64,000 nucleotides of DNA from Verrucomicrobiia bacterium (lineage in GTDB: Bacteria; Verrucomicrobiota; Verrucomicrobiia; Verrucomicrobiales; Akkermansiaceae). This document shows positions 16,060 to 24,292 of the stretch, piece after piece. A model generated the notes under the pieces. It did not search any database. It was not told where the DNA came from and worked only from the letters and a program-made list of their open reading frames with translations. Every line of letters begins with the position of its first letter. The stretch's first letter is position 1. The stretch is taken from assembly GCA_030430455.1 (NCBI GenBank), contig JAUIJB010000003.1, positions 34,116-98,115 of the forward strand. Reading direction: 5' to 3'. The translations under genes were made by a program, and so were the position numbers.

Positions 16060-18756
16060 GTGGCTCAGCACTACCTTTCCCCGCTCTTCGAGCCCGCCGG
16101 CATCGCTGTCTTCGGTGCCAGCCCCCGCGCCGGATCGGTCGGTGGACGGGTTTTCGAGAACCTCATCAACGGCGGATTCAAGGGTCCCATCGTCCCGATC
16201 AACCCGAAGCGAAAGACCATCCGCCGGCGCAAGTGTCACCCGAGCCTCGCCGCAAGCAGGCAGCGCCCCGACCTCGCCGTCATCGCCACACCTGCCGACA
16301 CCGTGCCGTCGATCCTCGAGGAGTGCGGCCAGGCGGGCGTTCCCGCCGCCATCGTCATGTCGGCCGGCTTCAGCGAGACCGGCAGCGCCGGAAAACGCCT
16401 GCAGAAGAAGGCCCTCGCCGCCGCCAGACGCGGCGGGGTGCGCATCCTCGGACCGAACTGCCTCGGCCTGATGCGCCCCGAGTTCGCCCTCAATGCCACC
16501 TTCGGCAGGAACCAGGCGCGCCCGGGTGACCTCGCCCTCGTCTCGCAATCCGGCGCGCTGTGCACCGCCATCCTCGACTGGGCAGAATCCCAGGGGATCG
16601 GCTTCTCGACCGTCGTCTCGCTGGGCGACGCCGCCGACATCGACTTCGGCGAACTGCTCGACTTCCTCGCCCTCGACCGACTGACGCGCAGCATCCTGCT
16701 CTACGTCGAGGGCGTGCAGGACGCCCGCTCGCTGCTCAGCGGACTGCGGGTCGCGGCACGCCTCAAGCCGACCATCGTGATGAAGGCGGGCCGCTTCGAG
16801 GCCGGTTCCACCGCGGCGGTCTCACACACCGGCGCGCTGGTCGGCGCCGACGACGTCTTCGACGCCGCCCTCGCCCGCGCCGGCGTGGTGCGCGTGCCGA
16901 CCATCGAGGAGCTCTTCGCCGCCGCGCGCATGCTCTCGAGCGAGCAGCGCGTCGGCGGCCGGCGGCTCGCCATCGTCAGCAATGCCGGCGGCCCCGGGGT
17001 CATCGCCGCCGACAGCGCCAGCGAGCACCAGGTCGAGCTCGCCGAGTTGTCGCGGGAAACCATCGAACGCCTCGACCCGCAGCTCCCGGCGCACTGGTCG
17101 CGGCGCAATCCGGTCGACATCCTCGGCGACGCCGACACGCGGCGCTACGAGGCCGCCATCGACGCCTGCCTGGCGGACGACGCGGCCGACGCGGTCCTCG
17201 CCATCCTCACGCCCCAGGCGATGACCGAGCCGGTCGAGGCGGCGCGCGCCGTGGTCGAGGCGCGCAGCCGCTCGACCAAGCCGGTGGTCGCCTCGTGGAT
17301 GGGCGAGGCGGCGGTCGACGCGGCCCGCGAGCTGTTCGCCGAGCGCGGCGTCCCCGACTTCCCGACGCCCGAGAGCGCGGTCGCCGCCTTTTCCCACCTC
17401 GCCAACCACCACCGCAACCAGCAACTCCTGCTGCAGGTCCCCGGCCCGCTCACCAGCCGCACCGCACCGGACCTCGCCAGGGCGCGGCGGATCATCGACA
17501 AGGCCTGCGCCCAGGGACGCACCCAGCTCACGCTCAGCGAGTCCAAGGGCATCCTCGAGGCCTTCCATGTGCCGGTCAACCCGACCATCGAGGCGAAGTC
17601 CGCCCCCGCCGCGGTGGCCGCCGCCGAGAAGCTCGGCTACCCGATCGTCCTGAAGATCAGCTCCCCCGACCTGCCGCACAAGTCGGACGTCGGCGGGGTC
17701 GAGCTGAACCTGCGCGACGCCTACCAGGTCGAGGGCGCCTACCACGCCCTGCGCCGCCGCGTCCGCAAGCGCGCCCCCGATGCCACCATCCACGGCATCA
17801 CGGTGGAGCCGATGTACGAGGCCCGTGGCGGCCGCGAGCTGATGGTCGGCGTGCTCAACGACAAGGTCTTCGGTCCGGTCATCAGCTTCGGCGCCGGCGG
17901 GGTGGCCGTGGAAGTCTACCAGGACCGCGCCATCGCCCTGCCGCCGCTCAACGAAGTGCTGATCGACGACATGATCTCGAAGACCCGCGTGGCCCGGCTG
18001 ATCGGTTCCTTCCGCCATCTGCCGCCGGTCGACACCCACGCCCTGGTCGAGGTCCTGCTGCGGATCTCGGAGATGGTCTGCGAGCTTCCTCAGGTCACCG
18101 AGATGGACATCAACCCGCTGGTCGCCGACGAGAACGGCGTCATCGCGGTCGATGCCCGCTTCACGGTGCACCCCGTGCCCCGGACGCGGCGCAAGTACGC
18201 CCACATGGCGATCCACCCCTACCCGCAGGACCTCGTCCGCGAGCTCACGCTGCGCGGTGGCGAGCAGGTCGTCATCCGCCCGATCCGCCCGGAGGACGCG
18301 CGCATCGAGGAGACCTTCGTGAACGCGCTGTCACCCGAGTCGAAGTACTTCCGTTTCATGGAGGTTCTCAAGCGGCTCACCCCGCAGATGCTCGTGCGCT
18401 TCACCCAGATCGACTACGACCGCGAGATGGCCTTCATCGCCACCGTCGAGGACGATGCCGCGGACGGCGGGGATGCCGGCGAGGTCGAGGTCGGGGTGGC
18501 GCGCTACGGCATCGAGGCCGACGGCCGCTCCTGCGAGTTCGCCATCGTGGTCGCCGACGAGTGGCACGACCGCGGCCTCGGCTCACGGCTCATGAAGGCC
18601 CTGATGGCCGAGGCCAGGGCGCGCGGCCTGCGCGAGATGTACGGCGAGGTCCTCGCCGCGAATTCCTCGATGCTCGGCCTCGCCCGGCGTCTCGGCTTCA
18701 AGGTCCGCGTCCACGAGGACGACCCCGACCTCAGGGTGGTCAGCCGCAAGCTCTGA
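16060..18756 (+). CDS. ADP-forming acyl-CoA synthetase fused to GNAT acetyltransferase
   Basis: An 898-residue protein with a GTG start. Domains: CoA-binding Rossmann (residues 1-130, VFGASPRAGSVGG), succinyl-CoA-ligase-like domains (130-460) with the phosphorylatable His256 in VSHTGALVG, an ATP-grasp domain (about 490-720, IVLKISSPDLPHKSDVGGV), and a C-terminal GNAT domain (735-898) with the acetyl-CoA loop RGLGSRL at 838-844. The domain order is that of the Pat/PatZ protein acetyltransferases, whose ligase half is usually thought to be inactive. Retention of the catalytic His suggests this ligase could still make acetyl-CoA and ATP from acetyl phosphate chemistry, or the reverse. The neighbouring deacetylase is a natural antagonist. 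Confidence 0.88.
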   Translation: MAQHYLSPLFEPAGIAVFGASPRAGSVGGRVFENLINGGFKGPIVPINPKRKTIRRRKCHPSLAASRQRPDLAVIATPADTVPSILEECGQAGVPAAIVMSAGFSETGSAGKRLQKKALAAARRGGVRILGPNCLGLMRPEFALNATFGRNQARPGDLALVSQSGALCTAILDWAESQGIGFSTVVSLGDAADIDFGELLDFLALDRLTRSILLYVEGVQDARSLLSGLRVAARLKPTIVMKAGRFEAGSTAAVSHTGALVGADDVFDAALARAGVVRVPTIEELFAAARMLSSEQRVGGRRLAIVSNAGGPGVIAADSASEHQVELAELSRETIERLDPQLPAHWSRRNPVDILGDADTRRYEAAIDACLADDAADAVLAILTPQAMTEPVEAARAVVEARSRSTKPVVASWMGEAAVDAARELFAERGVPDFPTPESAVAAFSHLANHHRNQQLLLQVPGPLTSRTAPDLARARRIIDKACAQGRTQLTLSESKGILEAFHVPVNPTIEAKSAPAAVAAAEKLGYPIVLKISSPDLPHKSDVGGVELNLRDAYQVEGAYHALRRRVRKRAPDATIHGITVEPMYEARGGRELMVGVLNDKVFGPVISFGAGGVAVEVYQDRAIALPPLNEVLIDDMISKTRVARLIGSFRHLPPVDTHALVEVLLRISEMVCELPQVTEMDINPLVADENGVIAVDARFTVHPVPRTRRKYAHMAIHPYPQDLVRELTLRGGEQVVIRPIRPEDARIEETFVNALSPESKYFRFMEVLKRLTPQMLVRFTQIDYDREMAFIATVEDDAADGGDAGEVEVGVARYGIEADGRSCEFAIVVADEWHDRGLGSRLMKALMAEARARGLREMYGEVLAANSSMLGLARRLGFKVRVHEDDPDLRVVSRKL

Positions 18757-18761
18757 GCCTT

Positions 18762-19195
18762 CCCCAACCGCAGCCGGGCTTCCGGCTGCCCGGCTGGGGA
18801 TAGGCCTCCTGGTTGGCTTCGGTGTCCATGAGCTGGACGGAGCTGCCGTCGATGACCTTGAGCGTCAGGCCGTGCCAGAGGTTCTCCGGGATGATGGCGC
18901 GGCTCATGGCGGAGGTGATCTCGCTGTCGATCTGGCGCAGGAGGCGTTGGCTTCAAGAACCTGGGCGAGCCATGCCCAGAAAGACCGGAAGGTGTCCGAA
19001 GCTGCGCTGGCGTTTGGTGGGATCGATGCGGGTGAGGAACTCCGGAGCAAGCACGGTGCCGAAGAGAACGGCGTAGGCGCAGATCGAGCGCCCGATGAGG
19101 CTTCTGCGCGAAGCAGCAAGGGCGGCTTGCAGGCGGCGCTTGGAGGTGGCAAGAACGGTGGACGGAAAGCGGGTCAGGAGGGGTTGTTTCTTCAC
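18762..19195 (-). pseudogene. IS4-family transposase, degraded 5' fragment
   Basis: On the minus strand, from GTG 19195, the fragment reads LLTRFPSTVLATSKRRL, then LIGRSICAYAVLFG and TRIDPTKRQRSFGHLPVF. It shifts frame into WAWLAQVLEANAS, and shifts again into NLWHGLTLKVIDGSSVQLMDT followed by QEAYPQPGSRKPGCG. This is the N-terminal half of an IS4-like transposase, including the first catalytic Asp (VIDGSS). It has two frameshifts and an internal deletion, and its C-terminal half is absent. The break lies within a few bases of the synthetase stop codon at 18756. Confidence 0.78.
18771..18796. terminator. 9-bp hairpin downstream of the synthetase
   Basis: CAGCCGGGC and GCCCGGCTG form a perfect nine-base stem with an eight-base loop, 15 bases after the synthetase stop. 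There is no T-tract. It overlaps the broken end of the transposase relic, so a terminator role is tentative. Confidence 0.35.
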
Positions 19196-19396
19196 ACTTC
19201 TCAACCGTACCCGGGCCCGCTTTTCGTCTCTCACTTTCCATCGAAATCGGCCCCAACTACGTGCCATTCAGGGCTGTCCTCGCTCATCCCCAGCAGTCAA
19301 CTACGTCGGCATTTGGCTTTCACTCCCTTGCTTCCTGTGGCGGACTATCTCCGTAGCTAACAGCTTTCTTCCTCCCGAATACCGAACCAACCCCCC

Positions 19397-20038
19397 GAGC
19401 AAATCGCACGCGACAAGATCGACGCGCAACTCCGAGCCTCCGGCTGGGTCGTTCAGGATAAGACCGCCATTGATTTTAATGCCGGGGAAGGCCAAGCCAT
19501 CCGGGAATATCAGACCGACACCGGTCCCGCCGACTACGTCCTATTCCTCGGCCCCGGCAAGCCCGTCGGCGTCATCGAGGCCAAGAAGGAAACCCTCGGC
19601 CAGAACATCACCGTCACCGAGGACCAGACCGCCGACTACGCCGCTGCCGAACTCAAGTGGGTCCAAAGCACCGGCGAACCTCTCGCTCAAAAGCACCTCA
19701 ATGTCGGTGTTTACAGCGCCCTCACAATACCGGTGCCTCCACTCCCCGAGCAACAGGAGATCGTGCGATTGCCCGACAAGCAACTCGAGGTGATCGCGCA
19801 GAACGAGCGGGAGATCGACGCCGCGCTGAAACGCAGCGAATCCCTGAGCCAGTCCATCCTCAAGAAGGCCTTCACCGGCCACCTCGTCCCCCAGGACCCC
19901 ACCGACGAACCCACCTCCGTCCTGATGGAGCGCATTCGCAGGGAACGCGAAACCGCCGCCACAAGAAAACCGAATGAGAAGGGCGCTCAGCGAAAAAGGA
20001 GAAAGGCGTCATCCACCGGGACAGCAGATGACGCCTAG
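19397..20038 (+). pseudogene. in-frame HsdR (N-term) - HsdS (C-term) deletion fusion
   Basis: One open frame encodes about 100 residues of a type I restriction subunit HsdR. It starts PEQIARDKIDAQLRASGW and includes the nuclease core PADYVLFLGPG...VGVIEAKKE. It then passes without a stop into an HsdS specificity-subunit tail (IPVPPLPEQQEIVR, AALKRSESLSQSILKKAFTG, LVPQDPTDEP). hsdM, most of hsdR and the DNA-recognition domains are gone. The usual N-terminus (NTEPTP) can be read just upstream in another frame, separated by one extra C in a run of six at 19391-19396. No good start codon is seen. The simplest reading is a relic of a collapsed hsdR-M-S locus; expression is unlikely. Confidence 0.8.
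20004..20036. repeat. 10-bp inverted repeat at the end of the hsd relic
   Basis: AGGCGTCATC at 20004-20013 and GATGACGCCT at 20027-20036 are perfect inverted repeats with a 13-base loop. They end at the stop codon of the fused hsd frame. There is no T-tract. It may be a weak terminator or part of a recombination scar. Confidence 0.45.
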
Positions 20039-20048
20039 CTCTATTGCC

Positions 20049-20195
20049 TCAGGACTTGTCGAGCAGGTCGCTCAGCGAAGCCGCCCCTTCCCGCTTCAAG
20101 AGCGTTCCGAGGTGCATATCGCTGCGCGCGCCAAGATCGACACCATACTGCTTTTCGATGGTTCCAACGTGCGTGTCCGAACGTTTTCCCCTCAT
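20049..20195 (-). CDS. small 48-residue protein, function unknown
   Basis: From ATG 20195 the peptide reads MRGKRSDTHVGTIEKQYG, then DLGARSDMHLGTLLKREG and a leucine-rich end (SLSDLLDKS). Two imperfect copies of the pattern RSD-x-H-x-GT repeat inside it. This is unlikely by chance and resembles small proteins I have seen near mobile or defence genes, but I cannot name a family. The frame stays open to 20411, so the N-terminus is uncertain. It lies antisense between the hsd relic and the toxin-antitoxin pair. Confidence 0.45.
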   Translation of the reverse strand: MRGKRSDTHVGTIEKQYGVDLGARSDMHLGTLLKREGAASLSDLLDKS

Positions 20196-20470
20196 CCGGC
20201 CGTTGCCGTCATTTCGACTGCGGCAACCCGACATTTTCGGAGCATCATTGCTCCCGCATTTTCTGGCCATATGGCTGATTGTGTGTCCGGCTCCGTCCTT
20301 GACCTCCCTGACCCCCGAGGCCACAAGAACCCGTCTCCAATGACGAATCCCCGGAAGGCTCCCTTCGAAGCTGGAGCTGTATCGGGAAGAAGGGGCGGGT
20401 GTCGTGAGCATCCGTCCTTTCCTTTGGATGCCTTAAATATCCCAGATCCCCCGAATCGAACAAGCCAAAA

Positions 20471-20517
20471 GTTCCCAAAAATGGAAACTTTTTCCTTTTT
20501 GTGAACAGCTTGTGAAC
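20471..20517. promoter_or_regulatory. candidate HigA operator/promoter
   Basis: Upstream of the toxin gene lies an A/T-rich stretch with an imperfect palindrome GTTCCCAAAAATGGAAAC (20471-20488). It is followed by a direct repeat TTGTGAAC at 20499-20506 and 20510-20517, 11 bases apart (one helical turn). Toxin-antitoxin operons are usually repressed by the antitoxin binding such repeats; binding here is inferred. Nothing else was found in 20196-20534. Confidence 0.5.
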
Positions 20518-20534
20518 TTATCTTCGCTCATCAA

Positions 20535-20822
20535 GTGACCATCGCTGGGCGGACATTGATCGAGAAATTCGTGCGGAAGCACGCGAACGCCAGGGCCCCG
20601 CTGGCGGCTTGGCTCGACGATGCCGAACTTGCCGAGTGGAAGACTCCTCAGGACATCAAGGACCGCTACCGCTCGGCGGACTTCCTGCCGGGCAACCGGG
20701 TGATCTTCAATATCGGCGGCAACAACTTCCGGCTCGTCGTTCTCGTCATGTATCGCAACGGAAAGCTCCTCATCCAGAAGGTCGGCACCCACGCCGAGTA
20801 CTCGAAGTGGAAGCTGACCTGA
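20535..20822 (+). CDS. higB: HigB-type toxin (mRNA interferase)
   Basis: A 95-residue protein with a GTG start. It matches the HigB/RelE-like fold in pattern: AAWLDDAELAEWKTPQDIKD, then FLPGNRVIFNIGGNNFRLVV, then LIQKVGTHAEYSKWKL. These proteins cut mRNA on the ribosome and have the toxin-first order seen here. The antitoxin follows after 15 bases. The base composition of 19.2-22.0 kb is lower in GC than the surroundings, which fits acquisition by transfer. Confidence 0.9.
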   Translation: MTIAGRTLIEKFVRKHANARAPLAAWLDDAELAEWKTPQDIKDRYRSADFLPGNRVIFNIGGNNFRLVVLVMYRNGKLLIQKVGTHAEYSKWKLT

Positions 20823-20837
20823 ACCCCGAACACTCCC

Positions 20838-22031
20838 ATGAAACTGATCAAGACCTCCAAAGACCACGGCGCCGCCCTCAAGCGTCTGGAGGAACTCATG
20901 CTCGCCGATCCCTCTCCCGGATCGCCGGAGGATGACGAACTCGAACTCCTCGCCTTCCTCATCGAGGATTTCGAGAAGCGCACGGTCGATATCCCTGCCG
21001 CCACTCCGGCCGAAGCGATCCGTTTCCGCATGGAGCAGTCCGGCCTGAAGCAGCAGGACCTCGTTCCGTTCATCGGCTCCAAGGGGCGGGTGTCCGAGGT
21101 TCTCGCCGGAAAGCGGGACCTGACCTTGGCGATGGTCCGCAACCTCCACGAAGGCCTGGGCATTCCCCTGAAGTCGCTGGTTCGAAACGAACCGGTCGAA
21201 CTGCCTCCACGGATCGAAACCGAACGCTATCCGGTGAAGGAGATGTTCCTGCGCGGCTACTTCGCCGCTGCTTTCGGCGGCGACTGGGCGCGGGCAAAAG
21301 ACCGCGCGGAGGAAATGCTGCACGAATTCTTCGGAGGCCGGGAAGCCGGGCCGATGTGCGCCTTCAACCGACAGACCACGAGCAAGAAGTCGAAGGTTGA
21401 TGTCGACGCGGTTCACGCATGGCGTTGCCACGTTCTCGACCGTGCAGGTTCCCTGGCTCTTCCCGGCTACGATCCCTCGGTGCTGAACGACGACTTCATC
21501 CACCGACTCACCGGTGTGAGCCGCCTGGTGGACGGGCCGCTTCAGATCTGTGAGCTCCTGCATGGGGTGGGCATCGCTGTGGTGGCGGAGAAGCATCTCA
21601 CCGGAACCCACTTGGACGGAGCGGCGATGTGGCACCCGGAAGGCTTCCCCGTGATCGCATTGACACTTCGCCACAACCGGCTCGACAATTTTTGGTTCAC
21701 GCTCTTCCACGAGTTGGGCCACGTAGTGCTCCATCTCGGGCCTGAATCGGACGAGAGCTTCATCGATACCGATATCGACTCGGTTTCGGAAAAGGAGACC
21801 GAAAGGCAGGCGGATCGATTCGCCCTCGAATCCTTCATTCCCGAGGCGCAGTGGGACCGGCTCGGATCACTGAGGCTGGCGACCGAGATTCGCGCCGCCG
21901 CCCGGCAGCTCGGCATCCACGAATCCATCATCGCCGGGCGCCTGCGCCGGGAAGCGGGAGACTACCGCAAGCACCGGACGCTCATCGGACAAGGAAAAGT
22001 CAGGTCGCTCTTCTGGCCTGATGACGACTGA
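20838..22031 (+). CDS. higA: HigA antitoxin fused to an ImmA/IrrE metalloprotease
   Basis: A 397-residue protein against about 100-130 for an ordinary HigA. Residues 1-130 are the HigA antitoxin, with an XRE-type helix-turn-helix (GLKQQDLVPFIGSKGRVSEVLAGKR). Residues about 225-370 form an ImmA/IrrE (M78) domain with the zinc motif FHELGHVVLH (His291, Glu292, His295) and the downstream ERQADRFALES. HigA neutralises HigB and represses the operon. The protease domain suggests regulated destruction, possibly of the antitoxin itself or of another repressor (inference). Confidence 0.88.
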   Translation: MKLIKTSKDHGAALKRLEELMLADPSPGSPEDDELELLAFLIEDFEKRTVDIPAATPAEAIRFRMEQSGLKQQDLVPFIGSKGRVSEVLAGKRDLTLAMVRNLHEGLGIPLKSLVRNEPVELPPRIETERYPVKEMFLRGYFAAAFGGDWARAKDRAEEMLHEFFGGREAGPMCAFNRQTTSKKSKVDVDAVHAWRCHVLDRAGSLALPGYDPSVLNDDFIHRLTGVSRLVDGPLQICELLHGVGIAVVAEKHLTGTHLDGAAMWHPEGFPVIALTLRHNRLDNFWFTLFHELGHVVLHLGPESDESFIDTDIDSVSEKETERQADRFALESFIPEAQWDRLGSLRLATEIRAAARQLGIHESIIAGRLRREAGDYRKHRTLIGQGKVRSLFWPDDD

Positions 22032-22097
22032 AGAACCACCGAAACAACCGAAGAAGAGCCCTTTGGTGAGGTTCCGGAATCCAACTTCCAGAAACGA

Positions 22098-22646
22098 GTG
22101 GAGGAGCAGGAGCTCCCCGAATTTGCACCGGAACTCGTCGGCTTCCTGCTGGGCCTCGTCACGCTCGTCATTGCCTACCTGACCAGCATGCCCATCGTGC
22201 TCGCGGTCATCGCCCTCGTCCTCATCGCCGGCTTGGTGCTGCTGGCGAAGAACGCCCGCCGCAAGCGTCGGCGAATCCAGCAGGACCTCGCCGGCACCCT
22301 CGGTCATGCCCCCTCGGAGTCCGAACTCGGCGAGTTGGATTACATCCAGCTCCGCCAGCTCGCCGCCCGCGACGGTGCCATCTCAGCCGAGGATCAACGC
22401 TGCCTCGAGCGATGGACCCGCCGCAACGGCTGGAGCCCCGAGAAGGTCGCCGCGCTGACCCACCGCGCCGAGCGGGAACCGACCCATGGCAGCGGCAGGG
22501 AGAAGCTCGAGGCCCTGATCCGCTACTCGCTCGCCGACGGCCGCATCGACCGCAGCGAACTCAAGACCCTGCAAACCGCGGCCGGCTGGGCCGGCCTCGG
22601 CAGGAAGGACCTGGGGGACCTCATGAACCAGGTCCAATCGGCCTAG
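22098..22646 (+). CDS. membrane-anchored TerB-like protein
   Basis: A 182-residue protein from GTG 22098. Residues 12-55 form two close hydrophobic segments (VGFLLGLVTLVIAYLTS and VLAVIALVLIAGLVLLA) followed by a basic stop (RRKRRR). The cytoplasmic C-terminus (about 120-180) resembles TerB tellurite-resistance-type helical domains (IRYSLADGRIDRSELKTL). Coding-like sequence continues upstream in the same frame to 22032 (FGEVPESNFQKR) without a standard start, so the N-terminus may be longer. An ATG at 22021 opens a different frame. The function is unknown. It directly follows the higA fusion. Confidence 0.6.
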   Translation: MEEQELPEFAPELVGFLLGLVTLVIAYLTSMPIVLAVIALVLIAGLVLLAKNARRKRRRIQQDLAGTLGHAPSESELGELDYIQLRQLAARDGAISAEDQRCLERWTRRNGWSPEKVAALTHRAEREPTHGSGREKLEALIRYSLADGRIDRSELKTLQTAAGWAGLGRKDLGDLMNQVQSA

Positions 22647-22765
22647 GAACGGATCGCCCGGCCGGATCCCGGTCCCAGGTTGTGTGGACACTGGCGCATC
22701 CGGGTTGTGCCGTCCGATGCCGGCAATGATGATGGCGGCGCTCCGATCCCACCATCCCGCCATCC

Positions 22766-23227
22766 ATGCAGCTTCCCGCCTCCCTCGCCCACGTGCTCGC
22801 CGACGGTCTCGCGCCCTCGCTGGCGCGCTGGAGCGCGACCCGGGAGACGGCGATCCTCGTCGCGGGAACCCCGCTCGACCCGACCCTTCGGGACTTCGCC
22901 CGGGACCTCGGCATCAGCGACCCCGCGGGCCTCCGCCTGCAGATCACCCCCCGCATCCCGCTGCCCTGCCCCGACCCGCTGGTCACGCTCGCCGGACGGC
23001 TGGGCTTGCCCGTGTTTCGGCCCGCCGGCATGGCCCTCGGGCGCGGCATCGCCGTGGTCGATCCCGCCCCCGCCACCCTGCGGCACGAGCTGGTTCACGT
23101 CGCGCAGTACCAGCGCCTCGGCGGCCACCTGCCCTTCATGCGATGCTACATTTTCGAGTGCCTCCACCACGGCTACCTCGACGCGCCGCTGGAAATCGAG
23201 GCGCGCAATGTGTCGCGGACGGTCTGA
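22766..23227 (+). CDS. small zincin-like protein with HELVH motif
   Basis: A 153-residue protein without a signal peptide. Its only recognisable feature is the zinc-protease-like RHELVHVAQYQRLGG (His107, Glu108, His111). A conserved aromatic tail follows (RCYIFECLHHGYLDAP, then EIEARN) that could supply a third ligand through Glu. It resembles DUF4157/eCIS-core-like putative peptidases in pattern, but no contractile-injection genes are nearby. The function is unknown. Confidence 0.65.
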   Translation: MQLPASLAHVLADGLAPSLARWSATRETAILVAGTPLDPTLRDFARDLGISDPAGLRLQITPRIPLPCPDPLVTLAGRLGLPVFRPAGMALGRGIAVVDPAPATLRHELVHVAQYQRLGGHLPFMRCYIFECLHHGYLDAPLEIEARNVSRTV

Positions 23228-23266
23228 CGGGATCCGGAAACGGCCGCCTGCCCCGCTTCAACCTGC

Positions 23267-24130
23267 TTACCTGCGGGGAAGCACCACTCCCGGCGAACGA
23301 CCGGGTTGACGCCCACTCAGCGTGTCGCGGTTGTTGTCGAGATTCGTCCAGTCGACCCGGCGGGTCGGGTCGATGTGGTGGATGTACTTCTCGATGTTGG
23401 TGTAGCCGTCGCCGTTGAGGTCACCGGCGGCGTCCGAGGCGTCGTCGGGGTCCAGCCCGTGCCGGCGCTCCCAGTCGTCCGGCATGCCGTCCGCGTCGGC
23501 GTCCGGCCACGGGTCGACACGGTATTCCTCGTACTCCGAGAAGCCGCCGACCTGGTCGATGCTGCGCAGAAATCCCTGGGTCTCCGGCAGGGTGACCGAG
23601 CCGCTGCGGGTCATCCGGACGTAGCGCCGGTCATGGCCGTCGCGGGCGGGCAGCGTGGCGCCCACCTCGGCCAGCACGGTCTCGAAGGCCTTCGCGGCGG
23701 ACTCGATCGGCAGCGGCGCCATCGGAAAGGGCTCGTCCACGCGGATCTTCGGCAGGATCTCGGCCTCGTCGTAGGCCTCGCCCAGCTGCACCCCGCCGTC
23801 CCGGCTGTCGCGCGTCACTTCGGGGGCGCCCTCAACCACGTTGCCGGGGACAGACGCCTTGCCGAAGTCGCGCGGCCCGTCCTTGCCGCGCCGGGCCTCG
23901 GCACGGTGGCGAAGATACTGCTCGGCCGTCATGGTGGGGTTCAGCTGGGAGAAATAATGCCGCTCGGCGGCACTCAGGCGGGTGGCTTTCGACCCCTTGT
24001 CCGTGGCGGAGTCCGCCGGACCCGCTTCGCCGCCCATCGCCCGCGGAACGAGGACGGCAACGAAGAGCGCCGCGCTCATCGCGGCTGCAACACCCTTTCC
24101 CCGGCTCTCGTTGCTTCGATTGACCTTCAT
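23267..24130 (-). CDS. pectate-lyase tail without catalytic helix
   Basis: A 287-residue protein with a signal peptide from ATG 24130. From about residue 90 it matches the C-terminal region of secreted PL1-type pectate lyases: GNVVEGAPEVTRD, DEPFPMAPLPIESA, VLAEVGATLPARDGHD. A calcium-binding end follows (DADADGMPDDWERRHGL, DLNGDGYTNIEKYIH). The roughly 300-residue beta-helix that normally carries catalysis is absent, so lyase activity is unlikely. It could be a deletion derivative of a lyase gene or a binding protein. Confidence 0.65.
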   Translation of the reverse strand: MKVNRSNESRGKGVAAAMSAALFVAVLVPRAMGGEAGPADSATDKGSKATRLSAAERHYFSQLNPTMTAEQYLRHRAEARRGKDGPRDFGKASVPGNVVEGAPEVTRDSRDGGVQLGEAYDEAEILPKIRVDEPFPMAPLPIESAAKAFETVLAEVGATLPARDGHDRRYVRMTRSGSVTLPETQGFLRSIDQVGGFSEYEEYRVDPWPDADADGMPDDWERRHGLDPDDASDAAGDLNGDGYTNIEKYIHHIDPTRRVDWTNLDNNRDTLSGRQPGRSPGVVLPRR

Positions 24131-24239
24131 TTCATCCACCTGTCCGCGAGAATGGCCCGGGTCCCCGGACGACACGCCACTCCCGGGTGAACACCGGCAG
24201 GTTGAAACATCTTTCAGATCCGGATGCCATCCTTGTGAT

Positions 24240-24256
24240 GGCCCCGAATCGGGGCC
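24240..24256 (-). terminator. GGCCCCG/CGGGGCC hairpin after the Hint gene
   Basis: A perfect seven-base stem with an AAT loop lies about 40 bases beyond the stop of the Hint lipoprotein gene and before the next minus-strand gene. There is no U-tract, so this is a tentative transcription end. The gap 24131-24292 contains nothing else recognised. Confidence 0.4.
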
Positions 24257-24292
24257 GACCGGATGCCACGCATTTACCTGGCCGTGCCCCGC

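Noticed and set aside
18762..19195. Active IS4 element
   Set aside because: Two frameshifts, an internal deletion and loss of the 3' half; no terminal repeats recognised.
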